DNA of 64,000 nucleotides, taken from Limivicinus sp963617275 (GTDB lineage: Bacteria; Bacillota; Clostridia; Oscillospirales; Oscillospiraceae). The translations under genes were made by a program, and so were the position numbers. This document shows, piece by piece, positions 18,269 through 26,232 of the stretch (the first letter of the stretch is position 1; every line of letters starts with the position of its first letter). The notes under the pieces were generated by a model. The model saw only the letters and a list, made by a program, of their open reading frames with translations, was not told the origin of the DNA and did not search any database. The stretch covers positions 143,350 to 207,349 of the forward strand of contig CAVENX010000020.1 in assembly GCA_963617275.1 (NCBI GenBank), in the 5' to 3' direction.

Positions 18269-20048
18269 TTTCATTCTCCTCCTTTTTTGTGTACTGCTGA
18301 TGATAGTAACCAAGATAGAAACAGTTACTCTCTTCTTGTGTAAAGCGCGAAGGGATGGATTCGGTTATTCGGGCAGAAAGAGCGCCCTTTTCTTCATTTA
18401 GTTTTCTTCCCAACCCGGGTTTATCACGTAAAAGCTTTTTTGCATGATATTCGTTTAACGGAAAGAGCTTGGAAAATGCACTTTTAGGCGTAGAAGCCGC
18501 TGCATTAAAGTAGCTGTCCTTTATACTGCGATTCAGCGACCAATCGGCAGAAGCTAATTGAATTTCCTCCATAACTCTAAATAGCCGTCCCAAAACATAT
18601 GGCATATAGTTACACGCATCGTTCAGTTTCACCCCAGTCACCTCCGAAATAAAATGATGTTCCGCGTCGATTCGATCTGCGTATTTGCGCTTCAAATACG
18701 CCTTGATGATGGCCGCCCGCCCCCATGTGATGTTCCGCTCCGCACGGATACGGAGCATGACGGCTTCCAGCAGCGACGCGGGATAGAGTCCGCCGGAAAA
18801 TACGGCCCGTGCTGTGGCGCCCGCCATAGCAGGCGAAGGAGATTTGTCCTTGGCATTGGGATTCACCGTCTCCCGCAGCAGCGCCCACAGGTACAGCACA
18901 CCGGGCTTTGCGTTTGCAGGCCTCACGATCTCAAGCCGCTCATAGTGCTCGTTAACGTTCCGCATCAGCTTGCCGAAGCTGTCACGCAGAAAGAAGCGAA
19001 CAGATAGTCGAGCCGCATTAGGCGCCAGTCCCAGAATGTAAAATGTGCGGTTTGGATCAACGCCCAAGTCAGCGCATGGCCGCCCCGCTGCCAGTTCCCT
19101 CAAGGCCGCGCGCAGGTCGTTATCCGATATGGTCGTTGGCATATTGTCGGACATGAAGGACATGAACAAGTCCTGATAAACCGGCTCCGCGCCTTCTGCC
19201 CAGCAGATGATAGTGGTGTCACCGATGACCTGCACATTGTCTCTGTCCGCCAGCAGATGGTTCAACGCAGCGGTGTAAGCGAAAGCGGCGTATTTGCTCA
19301 CTGGCGCGTTATAGTTCTGCTCGTGTCCATAAGACGATTCGGAATCATTGTTAAAACTCACAAGAGCATTTCCCATAGTTTGAAATCCATCTTTAGGACT
19401 GCCCTTAACTTTTGGGTGCGTTCGAGCAATTTCTTGATTGAACAAGCCTGTTGCCAAGCATTGCATCCACTTCGTATCTTTGCAAGGCTTTTTCCAATAC
19501 TGCTGCCATGCATCACAAATAGCCTTATCTTCCTGCGGATAGATTCCATCTACGCGGAACAGCAAATTTCCGCCTGCGATGATCGTCTCGTACTGTCCGG
19601 ACAAGGCGGGGTGTTCCATCGCTTTTTCCGGCTGCCAGCTATCGAAGAAAGCCAGAATTGCCTTGGCAATCGGAGAATTCACGCCATCCAATATGGTATG
19701 GTGCAGATTTGCAGCTGTAGAAAAAGCAATTATACTATGCTTACTAGGCTTAATGTTACACTTTTGGTCAACGCCGAGAAAATGGCTCGAATCTTCCCAT
19801 AGGAAATTGGATAGCAAATATGAATTTGACGTCTTTTCCACCGCTGACGGCAGGATCATTGACTGCGGACGCAAGACCGTCTTTTTCCCCATTGTTACTT
19901 CTTCCATAGTAGGGATCACCTGCGTCACCTGTCCGTTTTTGTCCAGACACAGGGCAAAACTGATTTTTGCCGGACTCCAGCCGGGAGCGGCAATCTCTCC
20001 GCGCTTGAGAAGATCCTCATAATACCGCGTCAGCGCTTGCAGGATCAT
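18261..20048 (-). CDS. cas8c: Cascade large subunit Cas8c (Csd1)
   Basis: 595 residues, normal for Csd1. It starts MILQALTRYYEDLLKRGEI, typical of the family, and contains NRTFYILGLAPNAARLSVRF in the middle. Cas8c recognises the PAM and holds the target; in I-C an internal start makes the small subunit Cas11c from the C-terminal part, so one should be looked for near 18700. The gene overlaps cas5c by four bases at its start. Confidence 0.95.
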   Translation of the reverse strand: MILQALTRYYEDLLKRGEIAAPGWSPAKISFALCLDKNGQVTQVIPTMEEVTMGKKTVLRPQSMILPSAVEKTSNSYLLSNFLWEDSSHFLGVDQKCNIKPSKHSIIAFSTAANLHHTILDGVNSPIAKAILAFFDSWQPEKAMEHPALSGQYETIIAGGNLLFRVDGIYPQEDKAICDAWQQYWKKPCKDTKWMQCLATGLFNQEIARTHPKVKGSPKDGFQTMGNALVSFNNDSESSYGHEQNYNAPVSKYAAFAYTAALNHLLADRDNVQVIGDTTIICWAEGAEPVYQDLFMSFMSDNMPTTISDNDLRAALRELAAGRPCADLGVDPNRTFYILGLAPNAARLSVRFFLRDSFGKLMRNVNEHYERLEIVRPANAKPGVLYLWALLRETVNPNAKDKSPSPAMAGATARAVFSGGLYPASLLEAVMLRIRAERNITWGRAAIIKAYLKRKYADRIDAEHHFISEVTGVKLNDACNYMPYVLGRLFRVMEEIQLASADWSLNRSIKDSYFNAAASTPKSAFSKLFPLNEYHAKKLLRDKPGLGRKLNEEKGALSARITESIPSRFTQEESNCFYLGYYHQQYTKKEENENV

Positions 20049-20707
20049 CCCCTCACCTCCTCACTGTCCCATGGAGGCACGACCATCACGCCGTCCGCCA
20101 AGCTGGCACGGAAAAATCTTGGCGCGATGTTCTGAGGATCGGCATAGTCCATATCCAGCAGCATCCATCCCAGATCACGGGCACCCTTCAATTCTTCCGG
20201 ACATGGCGGCAGCTCCGTACAGCGGCGGAAATGAGCAGGAAACTCCCGTGTACCGAAATATGGCGCGCTGTAACATTGCCCCGCTTCCAGCCGTCGCTTG
20301 ATGATGTCCTGAAATTTTCCGGCATTGTCGCCGGGTGCCGCGTTCTCCGTCAGGACAAAATGGGCATCGATCACATAATGCACATCCCGCAGCACCATAG
20401 CTGCCCGCTGCTGGATGCTCTCCGGCGTGGCAAGATACAGCTCACCTTGTCCTTTTTCCATGACGATTTTTACCTTGCGGGCGCTGATGGTGTCTTTCAC
20501 CTCATTGCGGCGAATGTTGGTGAAGCGAATGGGGCTGCACACACGGATTTGGTCAATGCGCCATTTCATACCTGGGTGCCAGTAAATGCTTTCCAGCAGT
20601 CCGCGAGCCGCCGACGGTGTCATGACGTCATAGCTGACGCGCTCCGTTTTCATTTCCGGCCGTGTGAAAAGCGCGTAATCGCCCCACACTTCCACTTGTA
20701 TCGCCAT
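20045..20707 (-). CDS. cas5: Cas5c crRNA-processing endonuclease
   Basis: 220 residues. MAIQVEVWGDYALFTRPE and YDVMTPSAARGLLESIYWHP are the conserved N-terminal Cas5d motifs. In type I-C this protein replaces Cas6: it cuts the repeat at the base of its hairpin and stays on the 5' handle. The ATG lies after GAGGGGAGTGATCTT. There is a 66-bp gap to cas3 upstream and a four-base overlap with cas8c. Confidence 0.95.
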   Translation of the reverse strand: MAIQVEVWGDYALFTRPEMKTERVSYDVMTPSAARGLLESIYWHPGMKWRIDQIRVCSPIRFTNIRRNEVKDTISARKVKIVMEKGQGELYLATPESIQQRAAMVLRDVHYVIDAHFVLTENAAPGDNAGKFQDIIKRRLEAGQCYSAPYFGTREFPAHFRRCTELPPCPEELKGARDLGWMLLDMDYADPQNIAPRFFRASLADGVMVVPPWDSEEVRG

Positions 20708-20773
20708 AAGATCACTCCCCTCTTTTTATTTGTAAATATAGTTTAAATGATATGGTGTCCAATAAAACGGACA

Positions 20774-22951
20774 TTAGATAAATTCCGCCTTACCTGCCTC
20801 CGGCTCCAGAGACAGGCCCATAGTCTCGCTGTACAGCGTTAAATCTGTCAATATCGCGCTGTCACCATCCAACATGGGAACGTCCTGCGCCGTCAGCAGC
20901 GCCCCAGCATTATACAGCGCCTGAAAGTGCTTATCATATACGGAAACGGCATAGCGACCCAGCTTACGGTATAGACTCTTGGAGCACTCACCGTCTTGCA
21001 GACGCTGAAGCAGTGCCGCGCCCTCGCCATAGGGAATGTAGACGGTATATGTATTCCGGTCGATGAGATGAAATGTCTCCGCCACCGTCCGGAACGGAAA
21101 TTCACAGCCCTCGATACCCTGCGTAAATGCTTTGATAATGTCCTGCTTGTCCAGAGCATCACCGGTCAGATCGCGCAGACTGTGAAAGTACCGAGTCATT
21201 GTCTCAGGCGCGGCAGGATCACGATCATCGCCCAACGCTTCTCTGGCTGCGCCGACGGCGGCCTGGAACAATAGCGGCGGCAGCTCCGTCCGTTCAAAGA
21301 TTGTGACAATGCTCTCATTCACAGGACGCTTTCCTTCACGGTTGCAGCGCCCCGCCGCCTGCATAACGGAATCCAGCCCCGCCAATTCCCGGTAGACAGC
21401 GGGAAAATCCACATCGACGCCCGCTTCGATTAACGAAGTGGACACCACCCGGCATGTTTTGCCCTGCTTCAGTCGTTCTCTGATCTCACCAAGCAGTGCC
21501 TGACGCTGGGCGGGAATCATCAGTGTGGACAAGTGGTAGCTGCCCTCCGGCGGCAGCAGCGCGTATACGTTTTGAGCCGCTTTGCGGCTATTGACGATGC
21601 AGAGGACTTGCCGCTGCTTACTCAGCTGTTCCGCAAGCACTTCGTCCGTCAGCGTTCCGGTCTGTCGGAATGTCACACGGCGGAAACGGTCATACAACGC
21701 TCCCGTCTGCGGACAAAGTTCCGTCACTGGACAGCTTGGCGCATAGGTATGCAGCAGATCGTCCAGCGATGGCTGCGTTGCAGTGCAAAGCACCACTGTA
21801 GAATGAAACTGCTCCGCCAGCGAAGCCATGGCCGCCACACAGGGCCGCAGATGCGGCAGCGGCAGCATCTGCGCCTCGTCAAAGATGATGACGCTGTTGG
21901 CCAGATTGTGCAGCTTACGGCATTGAGAAGAGCGGGCGGCATACACGGACTCAAAAAACTGCACTGCCGTGGTCACCACTACCGGCATATCCCAATTTTC
22001 CGTGGCCAGCGCTTTCCGGACTGCCTCCGCCGGTGCGCCGTCGGAGAGATCAAACTGCACGCCGGAATGGTGTTCCAGCACATTGCCGCTCCCCAGAATA
22101 TTCCTGAACACCTGAGCATTCTGGTCGATGATGGAAGTATACGGAATGACGTAGATCACCCGCTGCATCCCATGCTCTGCCGCATGATGCAGCGCAAAAG
22201 CCAGCGACGCCACAGTCTTTCCACCGCCGGTAGGGACGGTCAGCGTGTAAACGCCTTTTGGTTTACTCCCAGCTTCTATACAGGTACCCAGTATCTCACA
22301 GCGCAGCCGGTTCAGCTCTGTCTTGGGTTGCTGCCACGGCTCGATATACACTTGCAGCCGCTCCAGCAACATGGGGATATCATCATATCCTCCCCGCCCC
22401 CGCTCGCCGTTCATGAACTGCTCTGTATCCAGGAAATCGGCGTCCACCAGACAGGAATAGAGCATTCTTGTCCAGAAAGACGCTTGCAAGGGAGCTAACT
22501 TTTGCGCCGCTGAGGCCATCGGAGGCGGTAATTTCACGCCGCTGTCACCGCAGCGCTCCAGGCACTGTTCCTCTCGTCCTTTCATCAGTCTGCCATAGAA
22601 GGTGCCATCGTCTTTCCGAGCCGTCCGCATATTGCCGAAGTCCTGCAGGCCTCCGTGATGCCCCGCCACACAGGCGGATGCATAGCGGTTTCTCCGTATG
22701 GCACAAGCTACCGCGCCTGCTGTAGCATGGTCGACAATGGGGCCATCATTCAGCAGACGATCTTGAAAAGCGTCTGTGCATTTGCCAATGTCATGTGTCA
22801 GTCCTGCCAGTTCCCCGTCGGCCTCCACCCCAAATGCTGCCGCAAATTTACGGCACAGCTCAGCCGTGCCCGTCAGATGCTGGGCGACCGTCTGATATTT
22901 CTCACTGCCATCGGCATTTTCCCGAACATGTGCATAGTACTGCAAAACCAT
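20774..22951 (-). CDS. cas3: CRISPR helicase-nuclease Cas3 (with HD domain)
   Basis: 725 residues from the ATG; a GTG one codon before and a TTG two codons after fit the AGAAGGAG site about equally well. The N-terminal HD nuclease has GLTHDIGKCTDAF and VAGHHGG. The helicase has VPTGGGKTVASLAFAL (Walker A), IIFDEAQML (box II), LCTATQPS (III) and QAAGRCNREGK (VI). It degrades DNA marked by Cascade. It is the first gene of the cas operon, next to a Fic relic. Confidence 0.95.
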   Translation of the reverse strand: MVLQYYAHVRENADGSEKYQTVAQHLTGTAELCRKFAAAFGVEADGELAGLTHDIGKCTDAFQDRLLNDGPIVDHATAGAVACAIRRNRYASACVAGHHGGLQDFGNMRTARKDDGTFYGRLMKGREEQCLERCGDSGVKLPPPMASAAQKLAPLQASFWTRMLYSCLVDADFLDTEQFMNGERGRGGYDDIPMLLERLQVYIEPWQQPKTELNRLRCEILGTCIEAGSKPKGVYTLTVPTGGGKTVASLAFALHHAAEHGMQRVIYVIPYTSIIDQNAQVFRNILGSGNVLEHHSGVQFDLSDGAPAEAVRKALATENWDMPVVVTTAVQFFESVYAARSSQCRKLHNLANSVIIFDEAQMLPLPHLRPCVAAMASLAEQFHSTVVLCTATQPSLDDLLHTYAPSCPVTELCPQTGALYDRFRRVTFRQTGTLTDEVLAEQLSKQRQVLCIVNSRKAAQNVYALLPPEGSYHLSTLMIPAQRQALLGEIRERLKQGKTCRVVSTSLIEAGVDVDFPAVYRELAGLDSVMQAAGRCNREGKRPVNESIVTIFERTELPPLLFQAAVGAAREALGDDRDPAAPETMTRYFHSLRDLTGDALDKQDIIKAFTQGIEGCEFPFRTVAETFHLIDRNTYTVYIPYGEGAALLQRLQDGECSKSLYRKLGRYAVSVYDKHFQALYNAGALLTAQDVPMLDGDSAILTDLTLYSETMGLSLEPEAGKAEFI

Positions 22952-22992
22952 CACTCCTTCTACGCTCGATTCACTTCTCTCCTTGAAATAAC

Positions 22993-23309
22993 TTACAGTT
23001 CTTCCGCCTCAAATGTCGTATGTCCCTCGTAATAGCAGCTGTGATCGATGCCCTTCGTGAATTCACGTCGCTGGTAAGGGCGTCTTTCAGCAGCACCTTG
23101 CTCTCTATGTCTTTAATTGGGCTGCGCTCCATAGCAAGAAGATAATCCGCCTTATCTGCTCTGCTCCAGTCCGCCGCCTGACCGTTGCGGATTTTCAGTA
23201 TCAAGTCAAGCCAGACGCGTGTGCTGCGGCCGTTGCCCTCGCGTAACGGATTGGCGGCATTCATCTCGACATACTTCTCGATGATTACGTCATAGGCGGC
23301 CTGCGGCAT
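22993..23309 (-). pseudogene. Fic domain protein relic
   Basis: Homology begins at MPQAAYDVIIEKYVEMNAAN, so about the first 100 residues are gone. The Fic core reads NPLREGNGRSTRVW where active Fic proteins have HPFxxGNGR, so the catalytic His is Asn. WSRADKADYLLAMERSPIKD follows. Near 23055 the frame shifts; the other frame carries the normal end (TKGIDHSCYYEGH). Active Fic enzymes attach AMP to target proteins; this one should be inactive. It is cargo next to cas3. Confidence 0.8.
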
Positions 23310-23756
23310 TACCATCGTAAATATGTGCCATATTATTACGCTGTGACAGCATATCCAAACACACACATCTTGCGTTCTCTGGCTCGGCGTCCGCGGGGCG
23401 CCCTACTTCTCTGCTGCCTGTGTGATGGGCATATATTCTATGTACACTGCCCTTCTCAAAATAACAAAAACAGTCCTGCATAAAGTACAGGACTGTTTGA
23501 TAGCGCGCCCGGTGATTTGCCCTGCCGCGTTTTTTTATTGTATATTTTATATTATCATATATAATATATTTTTTCTGTAAAAAAGTCAAGCAAAATGTGC
23601 CTTTCTATACATGAAATTTGCATATGAACGGGATTTTCCAGCGCACGCGATCGTCTCAATGCTGACGTAGATGTAGGTATTTCCCTCACGATTCCGTCAG
23701 AAATTCCGGCCGGAAAGCTATGTATCTTTATCATGCTTGTCCTCATATTTGATACA
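23310..23756. other. Right end of the element, no gene seen
   Basis: About 450 bp without a convincing gene. It holds the hairpin at 23468-23498, then a very AT-rich stretch at 23531-23580 with no similar region elsewhere in the element, and ends in the inverted arm of attR. The low GC is in strong contrast with the array and cas genes. Regulatory DNA for excision could lie here. Confidence 0.5.
23468..23498. terminator. Hairpin in right end of element
   Basis: AAACAGTCCTG pairs exactly with CAGGACTGTTT around nine bases. Flanking A and T tracts would allow termination on either strand. Confidence 0.6.
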
Positions 23757-23805
23757 TTGGAACATTTCCGATGCTTCTCTGGGTACAGAAGAACTCTGTC
23801 ACTTA
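23757..23805 (+). other. attR of the cotJC element
   Basis: Element arm GGAACATTTCCGATGCTTCTC, then core GG at 23782-23783, then cotJC sequence TACAGAAGAACTC. Fused to the arm at attL it makes a near-perfect palindrome of two 22-base arms (20 of 22 pairing) around four central bases. Confidence 0.75.
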
Positions 23806-24192
23806 GAAATGGTTGGGGCTATCGTCCACCAGCTCACACGGGATCTGACACCGGACGAAATAAAGCGCGCAGGCTTTGACGCATATTTTGTTGATCATAC
23901 TGCCGGAATATACCCCACGTCCGCATCAGGTTCACCGTGGAACGCAGCCGGGATAGGTGTCAAGGGCGACGTACTTGCAGATCTGAACGAAGACCTTGCA
24001 GCAGAACAGAAAGCAAGAGTCACCTATGACAATATTCTTCGTTTAAGCGATGATCCGGATGTGAACGACGTAATACGCTTTCTGAGAGAGCGGGAAATAG
24101 TCCATTACCAGCGTTTCGGCGAGGGTTTGCGTCTTGCCATGGATAGACTTGACAGCAAAAATTATTACTCCTGCAATCCGGCGTTTGATTAA
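23782..24192 (+). CDS. cotJC: cotJC, 3' segment (interrupted gene)
   Basis: Codons 62 to the end of CotJC: GTEELCHLEMVGAIVHQLTR with the first metal-ligand Glu and His-type positions, then the second helix pair ending in REIVHYQRFGEGL. About 136 residues. The preceding residues in frame (MSSYLIHWNISDASL) are element sequence, and no ribosome site precedes them, so this half should not be translated alone. Known CotJC is a dimanganese catalase-like coat protein. Separated from its first 62 codons by the 14.7-kb element. Confidence 0.93.
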   Translation, partial: GTEELCHLEMVGAIVHQLTRDLTPDEIKRAGFDAYFVDHTAGIYPTSASGSPWNAAGIGVKGDVLADLNEDLAAEQKARVTYDNILRLSDDPDVNDVIRFLREREIVHYQRFGEGLRLAMDRLDSKNYYSCNPAFD

Positions 24193-24218
24193 AACCGAAA
24201 ACTATATCTTGCAGTCTT

Positions 24219-24260
24219 TATGCCCCTCCGATGTCGGACACACGACATTGGAGGGGCATA
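24219..24260. repeat. Hairpin at the cotJC-prophage relic boundary
   Basis: Two 18-base arms (TATGCCCCTCCGATGTCG and CGACATTGGAGGGGCATA) with one mismatch flank six bases. The right arm is coding sequence of the truncated phage gene. There is no T run, so it is a poor intrinsic terminator; it may mark how the deletion joined. Confidence 0.65.
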
Positions 24261-25547
24261 TCACTAACACAGGAAATCAGCCGTGGCATTGCTTCCGCTC
24301 TCCCCTACCGTGATATTGCCCGGAACATCAGGAACGTGTCCGGCGCTCCGCTGTCGAGAGCAAAAACCATAACGCGAACTGAGGGGCACAGAATACAGCA
24401 GACATCCGCACGGGACGCACAGCAAGTGGCGAAGTCCAAGGGCGCGGATGTTGTTAAGCAGTGGGACGCGGCTTTGGACGGGCGAACGCGTGACAGTCAC
24501 CGTATGGTAGACGGCGAAATCAGGGAGCTGGACGAAAAGTTTTCAAACGGGCTTATGTTTCCCGGTGACCCGAACGGCGGAGCTGCCGAAGTGGTAAATT
24601 GCCGTTGCACATCCGGCACACGGGCACGGTGGGCGCTGGATGAATCGGAGCTTGACGCGCTGAAAGAACGCGCTGAATACTTTGGGCTTGACAAAACGAA
24701 TAATTTTGAAGAGTACAAAGAAAAGTATTTGGCGGCTTCTAACGAGATAGCAGCTCAAAAGACCGATATAGCCGGTACAACTCAAAAGCTGAGTGCAAGC
24801 ATGCGCAAAGCTGATTATGAGGAATACAAAAAGCTTGTTGAAAGCAATCCCAATATTGCAAAGCTATATTCCAAAGCCGACCAGATCAGCAGCGTTACTT
24901 TATCAGCTTCTGACGGATATTATATGCCGTCATCTAATAGCATTGTTTACAGCTATCCGCAGCAAAGATATATTGATAACGGCATGAGCAAATACGAGAC
25001 TTTAGCGCATGAGTATGGACATTTCTTTGATGTTATGGTAAAATATCCTACCACTAATTATAAAGAAGCTGACGCGCTCAATGCCGCGTGCAAATATTCA
25101 AAGATAAAAAAGGCTGCGTCTACGTCAGATGAGTTTCTTACCGCTATGAGGGCGGATAAAAAGCATATCAAATCGCTGCTTACTAACGAGGTAAAGGCTG
25201 AGTTGAAAGCACATGACGCTTCTTGCGGTGTGCAGGATGCTATTGACGGGCTTTTTGGTGTTCGCATCCGCTGGGGTCATGGCGATAAATACTATAACCG
25301 AAAATATTCCCATATGAAGCAATTAGGCGATGAAAAGGCTGCAAAAGGCGCTTATCTTGCCTTAGGGCTGGATGCAAGCAATCAGGCAAAGGTTCAAGCG
25401 ATTGTCCGAAACTATGAAACCGCTTCTGAGCTGTGGGCAAATATGATGTCAGCGGAAACCACAGGCGGCGAAGCTCTTGAATATATCAAGAAGTTTTTCC
25501 CGGAAACATATAAGACATTTGTTGAAATCATCAAGGGGGCGTCATGA
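24231..25547 (+). CDS. Phage minor head protein with C-terminal peptidase-like domain (5' truncated)
   Basis: 438 residues as open frame. From HWRGISLTQEISRGI it matches SPP1 gp7-type minor head proteins: APLSRAKTITRTEGHRIQQ, then VVKQWDAALDGRTRDSHRMV. The normal N-terminal half is absent, and the apparent start lies inside a hairpin without ribosome site. Residues about 235-330 carry a zinc-peptidase signature, LAHEYGHFFD, common in polymorphic toxin or phage-linked domains. This fusion may be a toxin-like tail delivered with the virion; that is inference. The next gene overlaps its stop and could be a partner. Confidence 0.7.
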   Translation: MSDTRHWRGISLTQEISRGIASALPYRDIARNIRNVSGAPLSRAKTITRTEGHRIQQTSARDAQQVAKSKGADVVKQWDAALDGRTRDSHRMVDGEIRELDEKFSNGLMFPGDPNGGAAEVVNCRCTSGTRARWALDESELDALKERAEYFGLDKTNNFEEYKEKYLAASNEIAAQKTDIAGTTQKLSASMRKADYEEYKKLVESNPNIAKLYSKADQISSVTLSASDGYYMPSSNSIVYSYPQQRYIDNGMSKYETLAHEYGHFFDVMVKYPTTNYKEADALNAACKYSKIKKAASTSDEFLTAMRADKKHIKSLLTNEVKAELKAHDASCGVQDAIDGLFGVRIRWGHGDKYYNRKYSHMKQLGDEKAAKGAYLALGLDASNQAKVQAIVRNYETASELWANMMSAETTGGEALEYIKKFFPETYKTFVEIIKGAS

Positions 25548-25723
25548 TGTTTGAAGCAAAATTGAATGAATATGAAAAGCTGTTCGGTGATTTCCCGACA
25601 TATCCATTGATGCTCACGCGAACAGAAGAGCAAGCAATTGAGATGATAAATAGCTGCATCAAAAACGGCAAAGACGTTTACCAAATGGGTTACATGGAAG
25701 ATAATCCAGATATATTGTATTAA
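25544..25723 (+). CDS. Small partner protein of the head/peptidase gene
   Basis: 59 residues (MMFEAKLNEYEKLFGDFPTY, then GKDVYQMGYMEDNPDILY), acidic. Its ATG overlaps the stop of the peptidase-like gene (ATGA), so the pair is co-translated. I recognise no family. The position right after a possible effector domain would fit an immunity protein or an ordinary phage accessory protein. A terminator follows directly. Confidence 0.6.
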   Translation: MMFEAKLNEYEKLFGDFPTYPLMLTRTEEQAIEMINSCIKNGKDVYQMGYMEDNPDILY

Positions 25724-25753
25724 AGCACCATGCACACGCACGGTGCTTTTTCT
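25722..25753 (+). terminator. Terminator after small partner gene
   Basis: AAAGCACC and GGTGCTTT flank an eleven-base loop, followed by more T. It begins in the stop codon. Confidence 0.8.
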
Positions 25754-25887
25754 ATGACCATTTTCGTGACCCCACGAAAATGATAAGTAAGTAAAAAAAT
25801 ATAGTTGAAACAAGGGTTTGCGGCTTCCGCAGGCTCTTTTTTCATACATAAAATCAAAATACGGTTCTTAGAAAGGAGAACAAAACC

Positions 25888-26232
25888 ATGATTGACCTTA
25901 CACCGATAGCAAACGCAGTTATCACACTTGCGGCACTTCTGATCACGACTTTCCTTATCCCGTGGATAAAGACAAAGGTCAGCACCGAAAAGCTTGCTGA
26001 AATCCAGAAGTGGACAACCATTGCCGTTGAAGCGGCAGAAATGATTTACAGGGAATCCGGCATGGGCGAAGCCAAAAAAAAGTATGTTGATAATTATCTT
26101 AAATCGAAGGGCTATACGCTTGATCAGGACACAGTTGACGCATTGATTGAAGCGGCTGTAAAGGAAATGCAGCAGAAAGAGCCGATTATGCTTGCACCCG
26201 TTATAGGCGAAGGGGTTGATGTCGATGCATAA
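25888..26232 (+). CDS. Phage holin, LLH family
   Basis: 114 residues. One strong membrane helix (residues about 9-28, VITLAALLITTFLIPWI) is followed by a long amphipathic helical region (TTIAVEAAEMIYRESG, KKKYVDNYLKSKGYTLD). This layout is the LLH holin family, which lets endolysin reach the wall. The ATG follows GAAAGGAGAACAAAACC. The endolysin gene overlaps its last eight bases. Confidence 0.85.
   Translation: MIDLTPIANAVITLAALLITTFLIPWIKTKVSTEKLAEIQKWTTIAVEAAEMIYRESGMGEAKKKYVDNYLKSKGYTLDQDTVDALIEAAVKEMQQKEPIMLAPVIGEGVDVDA

Larger units (their letters stand above)
9112..23781. mobile_element. Skin-like intervening element in cotJC carrying type I-C CRISPR-Cas
   Basis: 14,670 bp between the two halves of cotJC. 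Both junctions share GGTA in the same orientation and codon phase (9112-9115 and 23782-23785). One end holds a large serine recombinase pointing outward, and just inside both ends lies an inverted arm of about 22 bp (AGAGAAGC..GAAATGTTCC), as in serine-integrase attP sites. Cargo: a small recombinase-linked gene, 59 CRISPR repeats, all seven I-C cas genes and a Fic relic. Known sporulation elements such as skin in sigK are removed by a serine recombinase in the mother cell; I infer the same here. No conjugation or replication genes are seen. Confidence 0.88.

Noticed and set aside
23555..23781. Small frames in the right end of the cotJC element as an excision factor gene
   Set aside because: No start signal or plausible protein; the AT-rich sequence looks regulatory.
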